Shown here: positions 33,232-42,060 of the stretch, piece by piece
How positions within the stretch are numbered: position 1 is the first letter of the stretch
Layout of the letters: every line of letters starts with the position of its first letter
Assembly: GCA_965223835.1 (NCBI GenBank)
Contig: CBDCXQ010000001.1
Coordinates: 3,534,001 to 3,598,000, forward strand
DNA from: CAVYXZ01 sp965223835
GTDB taxonomy: Bacteria; Chloroflexota; Anaerolineae; Aggregatilineales; Phototrophicaceae
Direction: 5' to 3'
Length of the DNA stretch: 64,000 nt
Notes under the pieces: model-generated
Database searches by the model: none
What the model was told of the DNA's origin: nothing
The model's input: only the letters and a program-made list of their open reading frames with translations
Made by a program: the position numbers and the translations under genes

Positions 33232-33625
33232 GGGGGTGACATGGCTTCGACAGGAGAGGCTGATTATATGTTGCAAGCCGCGGCGCCCGTAGCCGCGTCA
33301 ACAACGGGCACGGCAATTAAATGCCAATAACAACCAAACAAACTACGCCCTTCCCGTTGCCGCCTAAGGTAACGCGATAGCGTAAGCTAGCCGTGCGCGG
33401 CTAGCCGTCCGCCCCAATCGTCATCATCCGGTTGGATTGGCGGGCGTCACTAAAGATGATGTGCGGTCCCGTTGACGCCGATAATGCGGGCCAAAGAGAC
33501 CATCGGCTAGTCGGCTGTATACCGGGTTCACTGGGGCTGCAGACGGCGAAAATTAACAGGGAACTAAGCTTGTAGACGCATATCGTCGAATCTTTTGGAC
33601 AGCGGTTCGATTCCGCTCACCTCCA
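33232..33625 (+). ncRNA. ssrA: tmRNA (one-piece), tag ANNNQTNYALPVAA
   Basis: Trans-translation RNA that frees stalled ribosomes. The 5' part GGGGGTGACATGGCTTCGAC and the 3' T-arm AGCGG-TTCGATT-CCGCT are diagnostic. The acceptor GGGGGTG (33232-33238) pairs with CACCTCC (33618-33624), discriminator A; CCA is not encoded downstream. The tag frame at 33323-33367 reads GCC AAT AAC ... GCC GCC TAA, 14 residues ending in the degron-like ALPVAA. Pseudoknot-rich sequence fills the remainder. The one-piece form excludes the permuted type. Confidence 0.96.
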
Positions 33626-33630
33626 TCAGG

Positions 33631-33664
33631 AAACCGCTTGAGAACTTGCTCAGGCGGTTTTAGA
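33631..33664 (+). terminator. Rho-independent terminator of tmRNA
   Basis: AAACCGCTTGAG (33631-33642), loop AACTTG, CTCAGGCGGTTT (33649-33660) make a 12-bp stem with one G-T pair, ending in GGTTTTAGATTT. It starts 5 bases after the tmRNA 3' end. Confidence 0.85.
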
Positions 33665-33765
33665 TTTACGCTGGCTCTGGTGGAATGTCCTCTTGTCAGC
33701 GATTTTATCAGGCGCTAAACTTCCCCTCTGAAATTCTGCCAATGCAATCAACGGAGCAATCCGGT

Positions 33766-34494
33766 TTGAAATTATCCGTCTTGAAAATCGTGCTGGCGAG
33801 TGTATTGATCGCTGGCTGCCAACGTCAAAACGAAGTCGAACTCACGTTAGTCGCGCAAAAACTCTCACTAGAAACCCAGATTTCCGCCATTCGCGCCACT
33901 GCAACAGTTGATGCGGAGCGCCTACAAGTTACTCTTGAATACATGGGCACGCTGGTAGGACGAGCAGAAGAACAGCGGTCACAATTGCAGGCGACGCTGG
34001 TGGCGCGTGGTTCTGATCCATCCAGCATCGGCGCTGACGCCAGTCAATTTAACACCCCCCTTCCAACCCCTGGCAATGGCGTGGTGAATAACGTCCCAGA
34101 AGCCGGGCTGGCGACTCCTGTACCGACGGTCGAGATAACGCCCCAGGCAGTTGCACCGACTCTGCAGGACATCGTGATGGCTCCAGGTGTTGATAGCAAC
34201 GACTGTGCGTTAAATCCAACCAGCACATTCCCCATCGATACCGCCGAAATCTATGTGGTTGCAACTGGCGTCAACCTCACTGCTGGCACCAATGTTGCAG
34301 CGCGATTTTCCATCGCCGGACAGGAGATCCGTCACGAATTCACACCAGATTTCGACATTAATGGCAACTGCATCTGGTTTTTTATTGACGAAAATGATCT
34401 GCCATTTATCGCTGGCACCTGGAGTGTTCAACTTGAATTGAACGGCGCATCTGCCAGTGGCCCAATCCCCTTTACTATCACCGAAGGGGCATAG
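33766..34494 (+). CDS. Lipoprotein with coiled-coil and beta-rich domain, function unknown
   Basis: A 242-residue putative lipoprotein. The N-terminus (LKLSVLKIVLASVLIAGC) is a signal peptide with lipobox LIAGC, Cys18 to be lipidated. Next comes an ~60-residue helical, heptad-like segment (VAQKLSLETQISAIRATATV), a Pro/Thr/Val linker, then a C-terminal beta-sandwich-like domain with two Cys. TTG 33766 has GGAG 9 bases upstream and gives a normal signal; ATG 33742 or 33685 would place residues before it. The family was not recognised. Confidence 0.65.
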   Translation: MKLSVLKIVLASVLIAGCQRQNEVELTLVAQKLSLETQISAIRATATVDAERLQVTLEYMGTLVGRAEEQRSQLQATLVARGSDPSSIGADASQFNTPLPTPGNGVVNNVPEAGLATPVPTVEITPQAVAPTLQDIVMAPGVDSNDCALNPTSTFPIDTAEIYVVATGVNLTAGTNVAARFSIAGQEIRHEFTPDFDINGNCIWFFIDENDLPFIAGTWSVQLELNGASASGPIPFTITEGA

Positions 34495-34574
34495 CAACTC
34501 CGCCACATTTCCTGCGTAATAGCAGCAGGCATAAGGAGTGAAAAATGAGCATACACGTCAACTGGGATCGGGCG

Positions 34575-36304
34575 CCGACATTCCGCACCCTAATTCTCAA
34601 AAATGGCGAATTATGCGCTAAGCTCTCTGGATGGGGTCAAAGGAGAGCGAGAAACGCATGTCGGAAGCCTACACCACACAAGTTTTGGATCATCTGGGGA
34701 TTGTAGCTGGCATTTGCCAACGGATTGACTTAATCGGTCAGATCGATGCGCGTATTGCTATTGAAGGACGGAAGGTGAGCATTGGTCAAGCGGTTCAAGC
34801 AATGGTCTTGAATGGATTGGGCTTTATCAGTCGTCCCCTGTATCTAAGTCCAGAATTCTTCCGCAACAAACCCATCGACCTGCTTATCGGAGCAGGTCTA
34901 GAAGCCGATGATCTGAACGAAGATAGCCTGGGTCGGGCTTTAGATCATGTGTATGCGGCTGGCGTGAGCGAGCTGTTTGCCGCAATTTGCGCCTATGCCC
35001 TGCATGAGTTCGGGATCGAGGTACGCTTCGCACACATTGATACAACAGCTTTCAGCCTTGAAGGAGAATACGAGTTCGATGAAGAGCATGAAGATGAACC
35101 CCAGCCGATTCGGATTGCCTATGGCTACTCGAAAGACCGTCGTCCCGATCTGAAACAAGCCATCATGGGACTGATTTGTGTCAACGAGACTTCTATTCCC
35201 GCTTATCTCACCACCTTATCGGGGAATGTATCCGACAAAACAAGTATGCCGGAGATGGCAAAACTCTATCTTGAACAGTTTGCTGAGGACGATGAAACAC
35301 CGATTCTGGTGGCAGATAGTGCATTATACAGCGCCGACAATTTACAGCAACTCTCCGAGATCAAGTGGGTGACGCGAGTGCCAATCACGTTAAATGAAGC
35401 CAAGACATTGGTTGCAGAAACTAGCCAGGAAGGGATGCAAGCCTGTGAGCGCGCAGGATACTTCTATCGTGAGGTGGAAAGCCACTATGGTGGGATTGAG
35501 CAACGCTGGTTGGTGGTGTTATATGAACCACGCCGTGAGCAGGAATTGGCACAATTGCAGAAACGCATCGGGCGTGAAGGCGAAAAACTGGCAAAGAGAT
35601 TGAAGAAACTGAAACGCGAAGCCTTCAACTGCGAGGAAGATGCTCAAAAAGCCCTGGATGACTTTGGTAAACAGTGGTCATTTCATCTTGTGCGAGGCGC
35701 AGTGTACAACGTGACTCGTTACGCGCAACGCGGTCGTCCCAAAGCAGATAGTCCCACCACAACCGAATGGAAGATTGAAGCGAATTTTGAACCGGATGAA
35801 GCGGCAATCGCCCAGCAGGAACAATTCCTGGGCAAATATCTGATTGCCACCAATGAACTTGAGCAACAAACCCTACCAACAGCAGAGTTGTTGACCATCT
35901 ACAAAGACCAGAACCGTAGTGTGGAACGCGGCTTTCGTTTCTTGAAAGACCCGTTGTTTTTTGCGTCACGGTTCTTTCTCAAGAAGCCGTCGCGCATCAT
36001 GGGGTTGCTGATGGTAATGGGCCTGAGTTTGCTGATTTACGCCCTGGCCGAACATGATCTGCGGCAGAAATTGCAGCAACAGAACCAATCTGTCCCGGAC
36101 CAGAAAGGCAAACCGACGCAACGTCCCACCATGCGACGGGTCTTCCAGATGTTTGAGGGCATCCACATCTTGCTCGTCGAAACGGAGCACGCACGAAAAC
36201 GAAGGGTTCTCAATGTCCAACCGGTGCATCTACAGATCGCCGCCTTGCTCGGCCAGCCGATCCTCAAATTCTACGTTTTGACTGAGTGACCTGCGGAATG
36301 TCGG
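34575..36304 (+). mobile_element. IS1634-family (IS4 group) insertion sequence, 1730 bp
   Basis: Ends are a 13-bp inverted repeat: CCGACATTCCGCA (34575-34587) and TGCGGAATGTCGG (36292-36304). It is flanked by a 5-bp target duplication GGGCG (34570-34574 and 36305-36309). It carries one full-length transposase. Intact ends, duplication and transposase suggest recent insertion. Confidence 0.93.
34658..36289 (+). CDS. IS1634-type transposase (DUF4277 plus DDE domain)
   Basis: A 543-residue DDE transposase. An N-terminal DUF4277 domain (LDHLGIVAGICQRIDLIGQID) precedes the catalytic domain, whose acids are seen in FAHIDTTAF, ILVADSALYS and RSVERGFRFLKDP (the E of the YREK-like helix). Length is typical. 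Translation probably begins at ATG 34658, with AAAGGAGAG upstream; ATG 34631 is in frame. The frame is uninterrupted, so it is likely active. It stops 15 bases before the right end of the element. Confidence 0.92.
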   Translation: MSEAYTTQVLDHLGIVAGICQRIDLIGQIDARIAIEGRKVSIGQAVQAMVLNGLGFISRPLYLSPEFFRNKPIDLLIGAGLEADDLNEDSLGRALDHVYAAGVSELFAAICAYALHEFGIEVRFAHIDTTAFSLEGEYEFDEEHEDEPQPIRIAYGYSKDRRPDLKQAIMGLICVNETSIPAYLTTLSGNVSDKTSMPEMAKLYLEQFAEDDETPILVADSALYSADNLQQLSEIKWVTRVPITLNEAKTLVAETSQEGMQACERAGYFYREVESHYGGIEQRWLVVLYEPRREQELAQLQKRIGREGEKLAKRLKKLKREAFNCEEDAQKALDDFGKQWSFHLVRGAVYNVTRYAQRGRPKADSPTTTEWKIEANFEPDEAAIAQQEQFLGKYLIATNELEQQTLPTAELLTIYKDQNRSVERGFRFLKDPLFFASRFFLKKPSRIMGLLMVMGLSLLIYALAEHDLRQKLQQQNQSVPDQKGKPTQRPTMRRVFQMFEGIHILLVETEHARKRRVLNVQPVHLQIAALLGQPILKFYVLTE

Positions 36305-36732
36305 GGGCGGATACGATCCAGTTTATTTTTGAACCGAATTGGACCTGGGATCAGTTGCACGCCGCCATTGAAAAAGCGGATGTACTAATCTTAAGCGTGG
36401 AACATCCCGTTCACCTGATTATCGACATTCGGCAGAGTGGTGGTTTGCCACGCGATTTTATGAGCCGGGCCAAAGATATTTTTGCTCAAGGCGAGGCACG
36501 GGCTAATGAAGGCCAGCGGATTGTGATCGGTGCGGGACGCTGGCTGCGCTTGGCTTATAGCAGCCTGGTGACGGTTTATGGTCAGGAATTGGCACAGCGC
36601 CCATTCTTGTTTGCCAATGATCTGGACGAAGCGCAGCGATTACTGAACGATGCCTGAAACTGTCCTGATGGACAGTGCCACCCATGCCGATTGCTGTTAT
36701 AGTGAAAGCTGTCAAACAGGAAGCAATCAATA

Positions 36733-37224
36733 ATGTGCGAAAATGGCAGCAACTGCAATCATGGAGCGGCCCACCGCGAATACGACAAGGCTTTGCGCCG
36801 CGCATTCTGGATTAATGCCCGAAATCAGATTCGGCACATGTGTAACGACCTGATGCCGTTCAGCCGGGTAATGTCCCACATTCCGGTTGATAACCATCGT
36901 GTGCTGGGCGAAAGCGAAGTCCCGTTGGATGTCGTCGTCGGCAGCAGTGGTCGCTACCGCGACTTTGACCTGAGCTTTCTCCCCCGTCGCCGCGAATCTG
37001 ATGACCGCTGGGTGAATATCGCGCAGAAGTATTACGACGGCGTCCAGCTACCACCAGTGCAGTTGTATAAGGTTGGCGATGCCTATTATGTCGAAGATGG
37101 CAACCACCGAGTTTCAGTAGCCCGCGTGATTGGTGAGAATTCAATTAAGGCCACTGTCGTCGAATTAGATACCACGCTTCTGAACCCGGACCCCAACTGC
37201 CAGCGCACCGGGTTTCAAATATAG
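36733..37224 (+). CDS. ParB-like nuclease-domain protein
   Basis: A 163-residue protein. The C-terminal part carries the ParB/sulfiredoxin fold: KYYDGVQLPPVQLYKVGDA, then VEDGNHRVSVARVIG, where the GxHR-like box binds nucleotide. No HTH or dimer domain is attached, so this is not a segregation ParB; it resembles stand-alone ParB-N proteins. The N-terminal 60 residues are basic and helical with two Cys near the start (MCENGSNCNHG), perhaps a metal site. Confidence 0.8.
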   Translation: MCENGSNCNHGAAHREYDKALRRAFWINARNQIRHMCNDLMPFSRVMSHIPVDNHRVLGESEVPLDVVVGSSGRYRDFDLSFLPRRRESDDRWVNIAQKYYDGVQLPPVQLYKVGDAYYVEDGNHRVSVARVIGENSIKATVVELDTTLLNPDPNCQRTGFQI

Positions 37225-37329
37225 CCTACCTACCTATTCTTCCAGGTTCACCCTCACCTGAAGATGGATGTTTTACAGCCCCTGTCTGTGCGATAAATAA
37301 TGCAGTGAAATCTAAGGAGAAGACATTTC

Positions 37330-38328
37330 ATGTCTGATGTATTGCAGAATTTATCGGACGCGCTGGCTGGAGCCGTTGAAGCGGCAGGTGCCGGAATTGT
37401 GCGCGTTGATGCGCGGCGGCGACTGCCCGGAACCGGCATCGTCTGGTCATCGGACGGTGTGATTATCACCGCCCATCATATTGTCGAACGCAATGAGAAT
37501 ATCAACATTGGCCTGCCGGGTGGTGTCATCACTCCAGCGAAACTGATCGGACGTGATCCGAATACCGACCTGGCAGTCCTCAAAGTCGAAGCCGACGTCA
37601 CAGCACCTATCTGGGCAGATGGCGCGGACGGTAATGAAATTAAAGTCGGGCACTTGGTTCTGGCACTGGGCCGACCCGGTGAGGAAGTTGAAGCGACGCT
37701 CGGTGTGGTGAGCAAACTCGCCGAAGCCCGCGCAGTGGGTCCTCGTGGGCGTGGCCCCCGTGGTGAAGGCGGACCGCGCGGCGGTCGACGGCGGCGGAAG
37801 CACAGTCACGAGGGCGATCCGCACCATCACATGATGTTTGGACATAACATCGGGCCGGTGATTCAGACCGATGTCGTGATGTATCCTGGTTTCTCCGGCG
37901 GCCCATTAGTCGATGCAGGTGGCGCAGTTCGGGGCCTCAACACATCAGCGCTGTCGCGGGGCAGCAGCCTGACCATCCCCACCGCTTCAGTCCGCAAAGT
38001 TGTGGATGCGCTGCTGTCACATGGTAAGGTGCGGCGCGGCTATCTGGGTATCGGCGCCCAACCGGTACGGTTGCCCGCTGCCCTGGCTGAAGAACTTGAC
38101 CAGGAAGTTGGCTTGATGCTGGCGTCGATTGAGAACGATAGTCCAGCCGAGCAAGGTGGGCTGCTGCTGGGCGATATTCTGGTCAGCCTGGGTGACTATA
38201 CGGTGGAAGCTGTAGATGAACTGCTCATGTTGCTGGGTAGCGATCAAGTTGGGGAAGAAACCGTTGTACGGGTCGTGCGCGGTGGACAACTCATGGATGT
38301 CACCGTGACCATTGGCGAGCGCGAATAA
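37330..38328 (+). CDS. HtrA-like serine protease with PDZ domain and an RG/His-rich insertion, no signal peptide
   Basis: A 332-residue DegP/HtrA-type protease: triad H50 (TAHHIV), D80 (NTDLAVL) and S189 (YPGFSGGP), then a PDZ domain (about 235-332, LGIGAQPVRLP to GERE). Between strands of the protease domain, residues ~137-172 form an unusual insert rich in Gly-Arg repeats (GPRGRGPRGEGGPRGG) and His (HSHEGDPHHHMMFGH). No signal peptide or membrane anchor is seen, so it is apparently cytoplasmic, which is rare for HtrA. TAAGGAG precedes the start. The next protease gene overlaps its stop by 1 base. Confidence 0.88.
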   Translation: MSDVLQNLSDALAGAVEAAGAGIVRVDARRRLPGTGIVWSSDGVIITAHHIVERNENINIGLPGGVITPAKLIGRDPNTDLAVLKVEADVTAPIWADGADGNEIKVGHLVLALGRPGEEVEATLGVVSKLAEARAVGPRGRGPRGEGGPRGGRRRRKHSHEGDPHHHMMFGHNIGPVIQTDVVMYPGFSGGPLVDAGGAVRGLNTSALSRGSSLTIPTASVRKVVDALLSHGKVRRGYLGIGAQPVRLPAALAEELDQEVGLMLASIENDSPAEQGGLLLGDILVSLGDYTVEAVDELLMLLGSDQVGEETVVRVVRGGQLMDVTVTIGERE

Positions 38329-38942
38329 TGGATCCACAGATTCGACAGTTGTATGATGACCTGGCAGCGGTCGCGTCCCACGTTCAGGCCGGTTTGGTAC
38401 AAATCACCAATGGTCGAGGTGGGGCTGGAGCCGGTACCATCTGGCACGCGGATGGGCTAATTATCACCAACAATCATGTGGTCGCCGGACGAGGCAACCT
38501 GCATGTCATCCTTCAGAATGGCGATACTTACCCGGCCCAGATTTTGGCACAGGATGAAACGCTGGATTTAGCGGCGCTGTCGATTGCGGCCAGTGATTTG
38601 CCCATTATCGAACCAGGTGATTCGCAGCACCTCAAACCCGGTCAGTGGGTGACGGCGCTGGGGCATCCCTGGGGCGTCGTTAACAGCGCGACTGGCGGCG
38701 TCGTAATTGCGATGGGCAAGCAGCTTGGCGATATTGAGTTTCGCAACGGGCATGACTGGTTAGCGGTCAATCTCAAATTGCGGCCCGGTCACTCCGGTGG
38801 TCCTCTCGTGGATGCGCAAGGTCGGCTGATCGGCGTCAATACCATCATGAACGGTCCTGAAGTCGGTGTCGCAATCCCGGTACATGTGGTCAAGGCATTT
38901 TTGAAGCAAGCCCTCGGCTCACAGCACCGGCAAGCCGTCTAG
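38328..38942 (+). CDS. Trypsin-like serine protease without PDZ domain
   Basis: A 204-residue chymotrypsin-fold protease; triad H50 (TNNHVV), D80 (TLDLAAL) and S156 (RPGHSGGP). Compared with the upstream HtrA it lacks the insert, PDZ and any export signal. The two are paralogous in their protease domains and overlap by one base (TAATG), so they form an operon, perhaps a mixed complex. A protective or quality-control role is inferred from family membership. Confidence 0.88.
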   Translation: MDPQIRQLYDDLAAVASHVQAGLVQITNGRGGAGAGTIWHADGLIITNNHVVAGRGNLHVILQNGDTYPAQILAQDETLDLAALSIAASDLPIIEPGDSQHLKPGQWVTALGHPWGVVNSATGGVVIAMGKQLGDIEFRNGHDWLAVNLKLRPGHSGGPLVDAQGRLIGVNTIMNGPEVGVAIPVHVVKAFLKQALGSQHRQAV

Positions 38943-39042
38943 CTTTCAAAGCATCGCTCTGACGCGAATTCTGTTGGTTTGTTCAGTCTGACAGACAACT
39001 CAACAGGATTCGCTCAGCGACGGTACATTGATTCTCAATGAC

Positions 39043-39816
39043 TCACCACGATGTATAGCCACCATCCACGATTAAATCGGTCCCAGTAGCAAAACCCGCG
39101 GCATCAGAGGCCAGATACCAAACCGCATGAGCAATATCGACCGGTTGCCCCACTCGCCCTTGCGGGGTCATCTCCAACCAGGTGTCAAAAAGATCGGACC
39201 TGGCCCGGCCCCCGGCTGTCATTGAAGTCGCGATATACCCTGGTGATACGCAATTCACTCGCACGCCCCGTGCCGCCCATTCCGCCGCCAGTGATTTGGT
39301 GAGCATAATCACCCCGGCTTTCGCGGCATTATAGGCGCTTTGCTCTTGCGGCTTGTTGACGATGTGCCCGGACATTGACGCGATATTCACAATCGAGCCG
39401 GAACCCTGCGCCAGCATATGCCGCCCGGCAGCGCGACATCCCCAAAAAACCGCGTTCAAATCGACCTGGATGACATTGAGCCATTCAGCATCCGACATCG
39501 CCTCAGCCGGTGACGGCGCACCATGGGCAATCCCGGCATTGTTCACCAGAATATCAACCCGACCCCAGCGGTCAATCGTCTGCTGTACCAGATTGTCCAG
39601 CGCCGCCGACACGCGTACATCCGTCTGTATGGCAAATGAGTCTCGACCCAAAGCGATGACCTCGGCGGCAACTTCCGCACCAGATTCCACATCAAACTCG
39701 CCAATGGCAATATGTGCCCCGGCACGAGCCAGTGTCAGGGCGATCTCACGACCAATGCCACGCCCGGCCCCGGTCACGATGGCAATACGATCTTCCAAAT
39801 CAAATAAGTTCGACAT
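39043..39816 (-). CDS. Short-chain dehydrogenase/reductase (classical SDR)
   Basis: A 257-residue NAD(P)(H)-dependent oxidoreductase. Cofactor loop TGAGRGIG near the N-terminus, NNAG strand (ILVNNAGIAHG), catalytic Ser in NIASMSG, YxxxK in YNAAKAG, and the C-terminal SDAAGFATGTDLIVDGGY. Substrate unknown; FabG-like or sugar alcohol dehydrogenase activity is possible. ATG 39816 has GGAG 9 bases upstream. Divergent from the dioxygenase gene. Confidence 0.92.
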   Translation of the reverse strand: MSNLFDLEDRIAIVTGAGRGIGREIALTLARAGAHIAIGEFDVESGAEVAAEVIALGRDSFAIQTDVRVSAALDNLVQQTIDRWGRVDILVNNAGIAHGAPSPAEAMSDAEWLNVIQVDLNAVFWGCRAAGRHMLAQGSGSIVNIASMSGHIVNKPQEQSAYNAAKAGVIMLTKSLAAEWAARGVRVNCVSPGYIATSMTAGGRARSDLFDTWLEMTPQGRVGQPVDIAHAVWYLASDAAGFATGTDLIVDGGYTSW

Positions 39817-39903
39817 CAAATTGGACTCCTGCAGGCTATTGCGCCTAATTTTAGCGCACCGGTACAATAGACCCCAGTAGCCAATAGATTTCTTGAGGAA
39901 AAC

Positions 39904-40740
39904 ATGGATATTTCATCCCTTGAATACCGTTTGACTGACGCCGAGCGCCACCAGTTCGAGGAGCAGGGACATTTCGCTGTTGAGAATGCCCTCTCACCTG
40001 AGCAAGTCACGGCGCTGACCGCCATCACCGACAAGATTCATGCAGAAAAATTGGCAGCAGGCCATGATCCGCATAAGGCGCTGTTTTATCCCAACTTTAT
40101 CCCGGATGATCCACAATTTGCCGATCTGGTTGACTACCAGAAAATCCTGCCCAAAGTCTGGGGAATTCTGGGCTGGAACATCTACCTGTATCATGCCCAT
40201 CTCATCGTCACCCCGCCCAACGGTGAGCCGGAGAATAATCGCACTTTTGGCTGGCATCAGGATAGCGGACGCGTCAACAAAGAGATGGAAAGCAGCCCGC
40301 GCCCCCGCCTCTCGCTCAAAGTCGCTTACTTTTTGTCGGACACCAGTGAACCCGGGCGCGGCAATTTCTGGATCGTCCCCGGCAGCCATCTAAGGGACAA
40401 CATGGAAAAGCCAGCCGATGGCATCGGTCAATTGGAAGGGGCACAACCCGTGCTGGCGAAACCGGGTACCGCTGTGTTCTTTGACCGGCGATTGTGGCAC
40501 GCTGCCAGCCCCAACTGGTCCAACATCACGCGCAAGGTGCTGTTTTATGGCTATGGCTACCGCTGGATTCGCACCAAAGACGACATGACGGTCGCGAGTC
40601 TCTGGGAACATAGCGATCCCATCCGGCGACAGTTGCTTGGTTGGGGTGTGAACGCCAACGGCTTCTTCTCGCCGCAGGATGACGATGTGCCGCTGCGTAC
40701 CTGGCTGAAAGAGCATAGCCCGGCTGAGGTGGTTGATTAG
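39904..40740 (+). CDS. Phytanoyl-CoA dioxygenase (PhyH) family protein
   Basis: A 278-residue Fe(II)/2-oxoglutarate oxygenase. The iron triad is H118 and D120 (FGWHQDSGR) and H199 (RLWHAASPNW), with R212 (NITRKVLFYGYGYRW) as the oxoglutarate anchor. Substrate unknown; bacterial members hydroxylate small lipophilic, amino-acid-like or natural-product substrates. It is divergent from the SDR gene, which could suggest a joint pathway, but this is weak. Confidence 0.86.
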   Translation: MDISSLEYRLTDAERHQFEEQGHFAVENALSPEQVTALTAITDKIHAEKLAAGHDPHKALFYPNFIPDDPQFADLVDYQKILPKVWGILGWNIYLYHAHLIVTPPNGEPENNRTFGWHQDSGRVNKEMESSPRPRLSLKVAYFLSDTSEPGRGNFWIVPGSHLRDNMEKPADGIGQLEGAQPVLAKPGTAVFFDRRLWHAASPNWSNITRKVLFYGYGYRWIRTKDDMTVASLWEHSDPIRRQLLGWGVNANGFFSPQDDDVPLRTWLKEHSPAEVVD

Positions 40741-40776
40741 CACATTTTAGCAGGTGACTTGGTTATCAAGCATAAA

Positions 40777-41952
40777 TTACCCACTATAACCTGGGGGTGG
40801 CTCCGGCGTGGGCAAACCTGTCCATTCTTCTTTAACTTGCAACTGTGACTCGTGCGCCGTTACCACCCGTTGGTCGTTCATAGTCACAATGCGATAAACC
40901 CACTCGCCGAAGCCAGCTTGCAGATCGAGAATTTTCACTGCGGTTTCTGCTGGAATATGGGCCACTTGTTCGGTTGTCAGCAAAGGATAGCCGGGAAAGT
41001 TGACATGATTTGCAAAACCAGCTGTAGGAGTCATACGAGGATTGTCGGGCACGATTGTGGGGCGTTTCAGTTGGTTTTCACGCACATTCAGTTGAGTCCC
41101 GCTCTCGGTCACAATCTGTACCTGCCAACTATTTCCATCAAAACTGGCATCAATGATCTGAACTGCTGTTCCCGCTGGAAAATCCGCAACGGCCACCTTT
41201 AATTCCAACGGATAAAACCAGGCCCATTGCTGATAATCATATACCATTGTTGGAACTTGAGATGGAGTGCTTAAGGGTGCAAGCATCGACTCCGCGACTT
41301 TCAAATATTCGCCCGTTGCTACCGAAAATACGACATATGAGTAGGAATCGGTGATATCATCATACTCAGCTGAAAGAATGCTTACCTTTGACCCTATAGG
41401 GAGATTACCAACTGTTTCTACTAACTGAACTGGGATTCCCCAATCCCAGAATCGTCCCGTTAGAGCATCTATGGTTCCAGTCGGGACGGTCCCCAGCGGT
41501 AGATCTACAATCTCGCTGGTGCTCACGATGGCTGGAAAGCTAATATTTACTTCATTATTCAATTCTGTACGGACCGGAAAAATCAATAATGCGGCACTCA
41601 TTCCAACGAGAACTACAACCATGAGCATTGCCACGAGAACGAGTGCTCGGCGTGACGACGAACGACCGGCGGTATCTGACTGCTTTTTGCGGACCGGTTT
41701 GCGCTCTGGCTCATCCAATAGCGAACCAATAGATTGCGCCGCCGGTTCGATGCGGGCCAGCATATCACCTCTGGTGATGGTATCACCGGACAACACCAGC
41801 ATTTCCGTCACGCGACCCGCCACTGGCGCGACCAGATCAACATCAACCTCACCGGCTTCAATCGCGACCAGCGCTTCATCAGCCGCCACAACATCGCCGA
41901 CATCGCAGTACCACTGGCGCAGCGTACCGGCTATCGTTGCTTTAATTTCCAT
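40777..41952 (-). CDS. Membrane protein with a lipoyl-like domain lacking the lysine
   Basis: A 391-residue protein. Residues ~1-70 match a biotinyl/lipoyl domain (MEIKATIAGTLRQWYCDVGD, then AIEAGEVDVDL and APVAGRVTEML). In true carriers the beta-turn holds ExDKx or MKM; here the lysine position is Glu, so it cannot be lipoylated. A basic linker and one transmembrane helix (about 102-124) precede a ~265-residue extracytoplasmic region with several SH3-like repeats (GTAVQIIDASFDGNSWQVQIVT). The ATG at 41952 follows GGAGGCAG. Possibly a membrane-fusion-type or stress-sensing protein; function unknown. Confidence 0.75.
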   Translation of the reverse strand: MEIKATIAGTLRQWYCDVGDVVAADEALVAIEAGEVDVDLVAPVAGRVTEMLVLSGDTITRGDMLARIEPAAQSIGSLLDEPERKPVRKKQSDTAGRSSSRRALVLVAMLMVVVLVGMSAALLIFPVRTELNNEVNISFPAIVSTSEIVDLPLGTVPTGTIDALTGRFWDWGIPVQLVETVGNLPIGSKVSILSAEYDDITDSYSYVVFSVATGEYLKVAESMLAPLSTPSQVPTMVYDYQQWAWFYPLELKVAVADFPAGTAVQIIDASFDGNSWQVQIVTESGTQLNVRENQLKRPTIVPDNPRMTPTAGFANHVNFPGYPLLTTEQVAHIPAETAVKILDLQAGFGEWVYRIVTMNDQRVVTAHESQLQVKEEWTGLPTPEPPPGYSG

Positions 41953-42060
41953 GACTGCCTCCATATTCAGGCCCATTATAGGAGCGAAAGCAATTTGCCA
42001 ACCTGACGTTTGTCCACTGATTAATTGGTGTTACACTCAACGCGCTGAGGAGTAAACACC

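Larger units (their letters stand above)
34545..36657 (+). pseudogene. Small STAS-like protein gene split by an insertion sequence
   Basis: The 5' part (34545-34574) starts after AAGGAG and encodes MSIHVNWDRA; after removing the insertion and one copy of the target duplication, the frame joins exactly to DTIQFIFEPNWTWDQL... (36310-36657), giving ~125 residues. The rebuilt protein looks like a SpoIIAA/STAS-type fold (alternating beta strands and helices, VHLIIDIRQSGGLP). Such proteins are common unlabelled singletons. The 3' part still has an open frame from 36286, but without its own ribosome site, so the gene is probably inactive. Confidence 0.8.
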
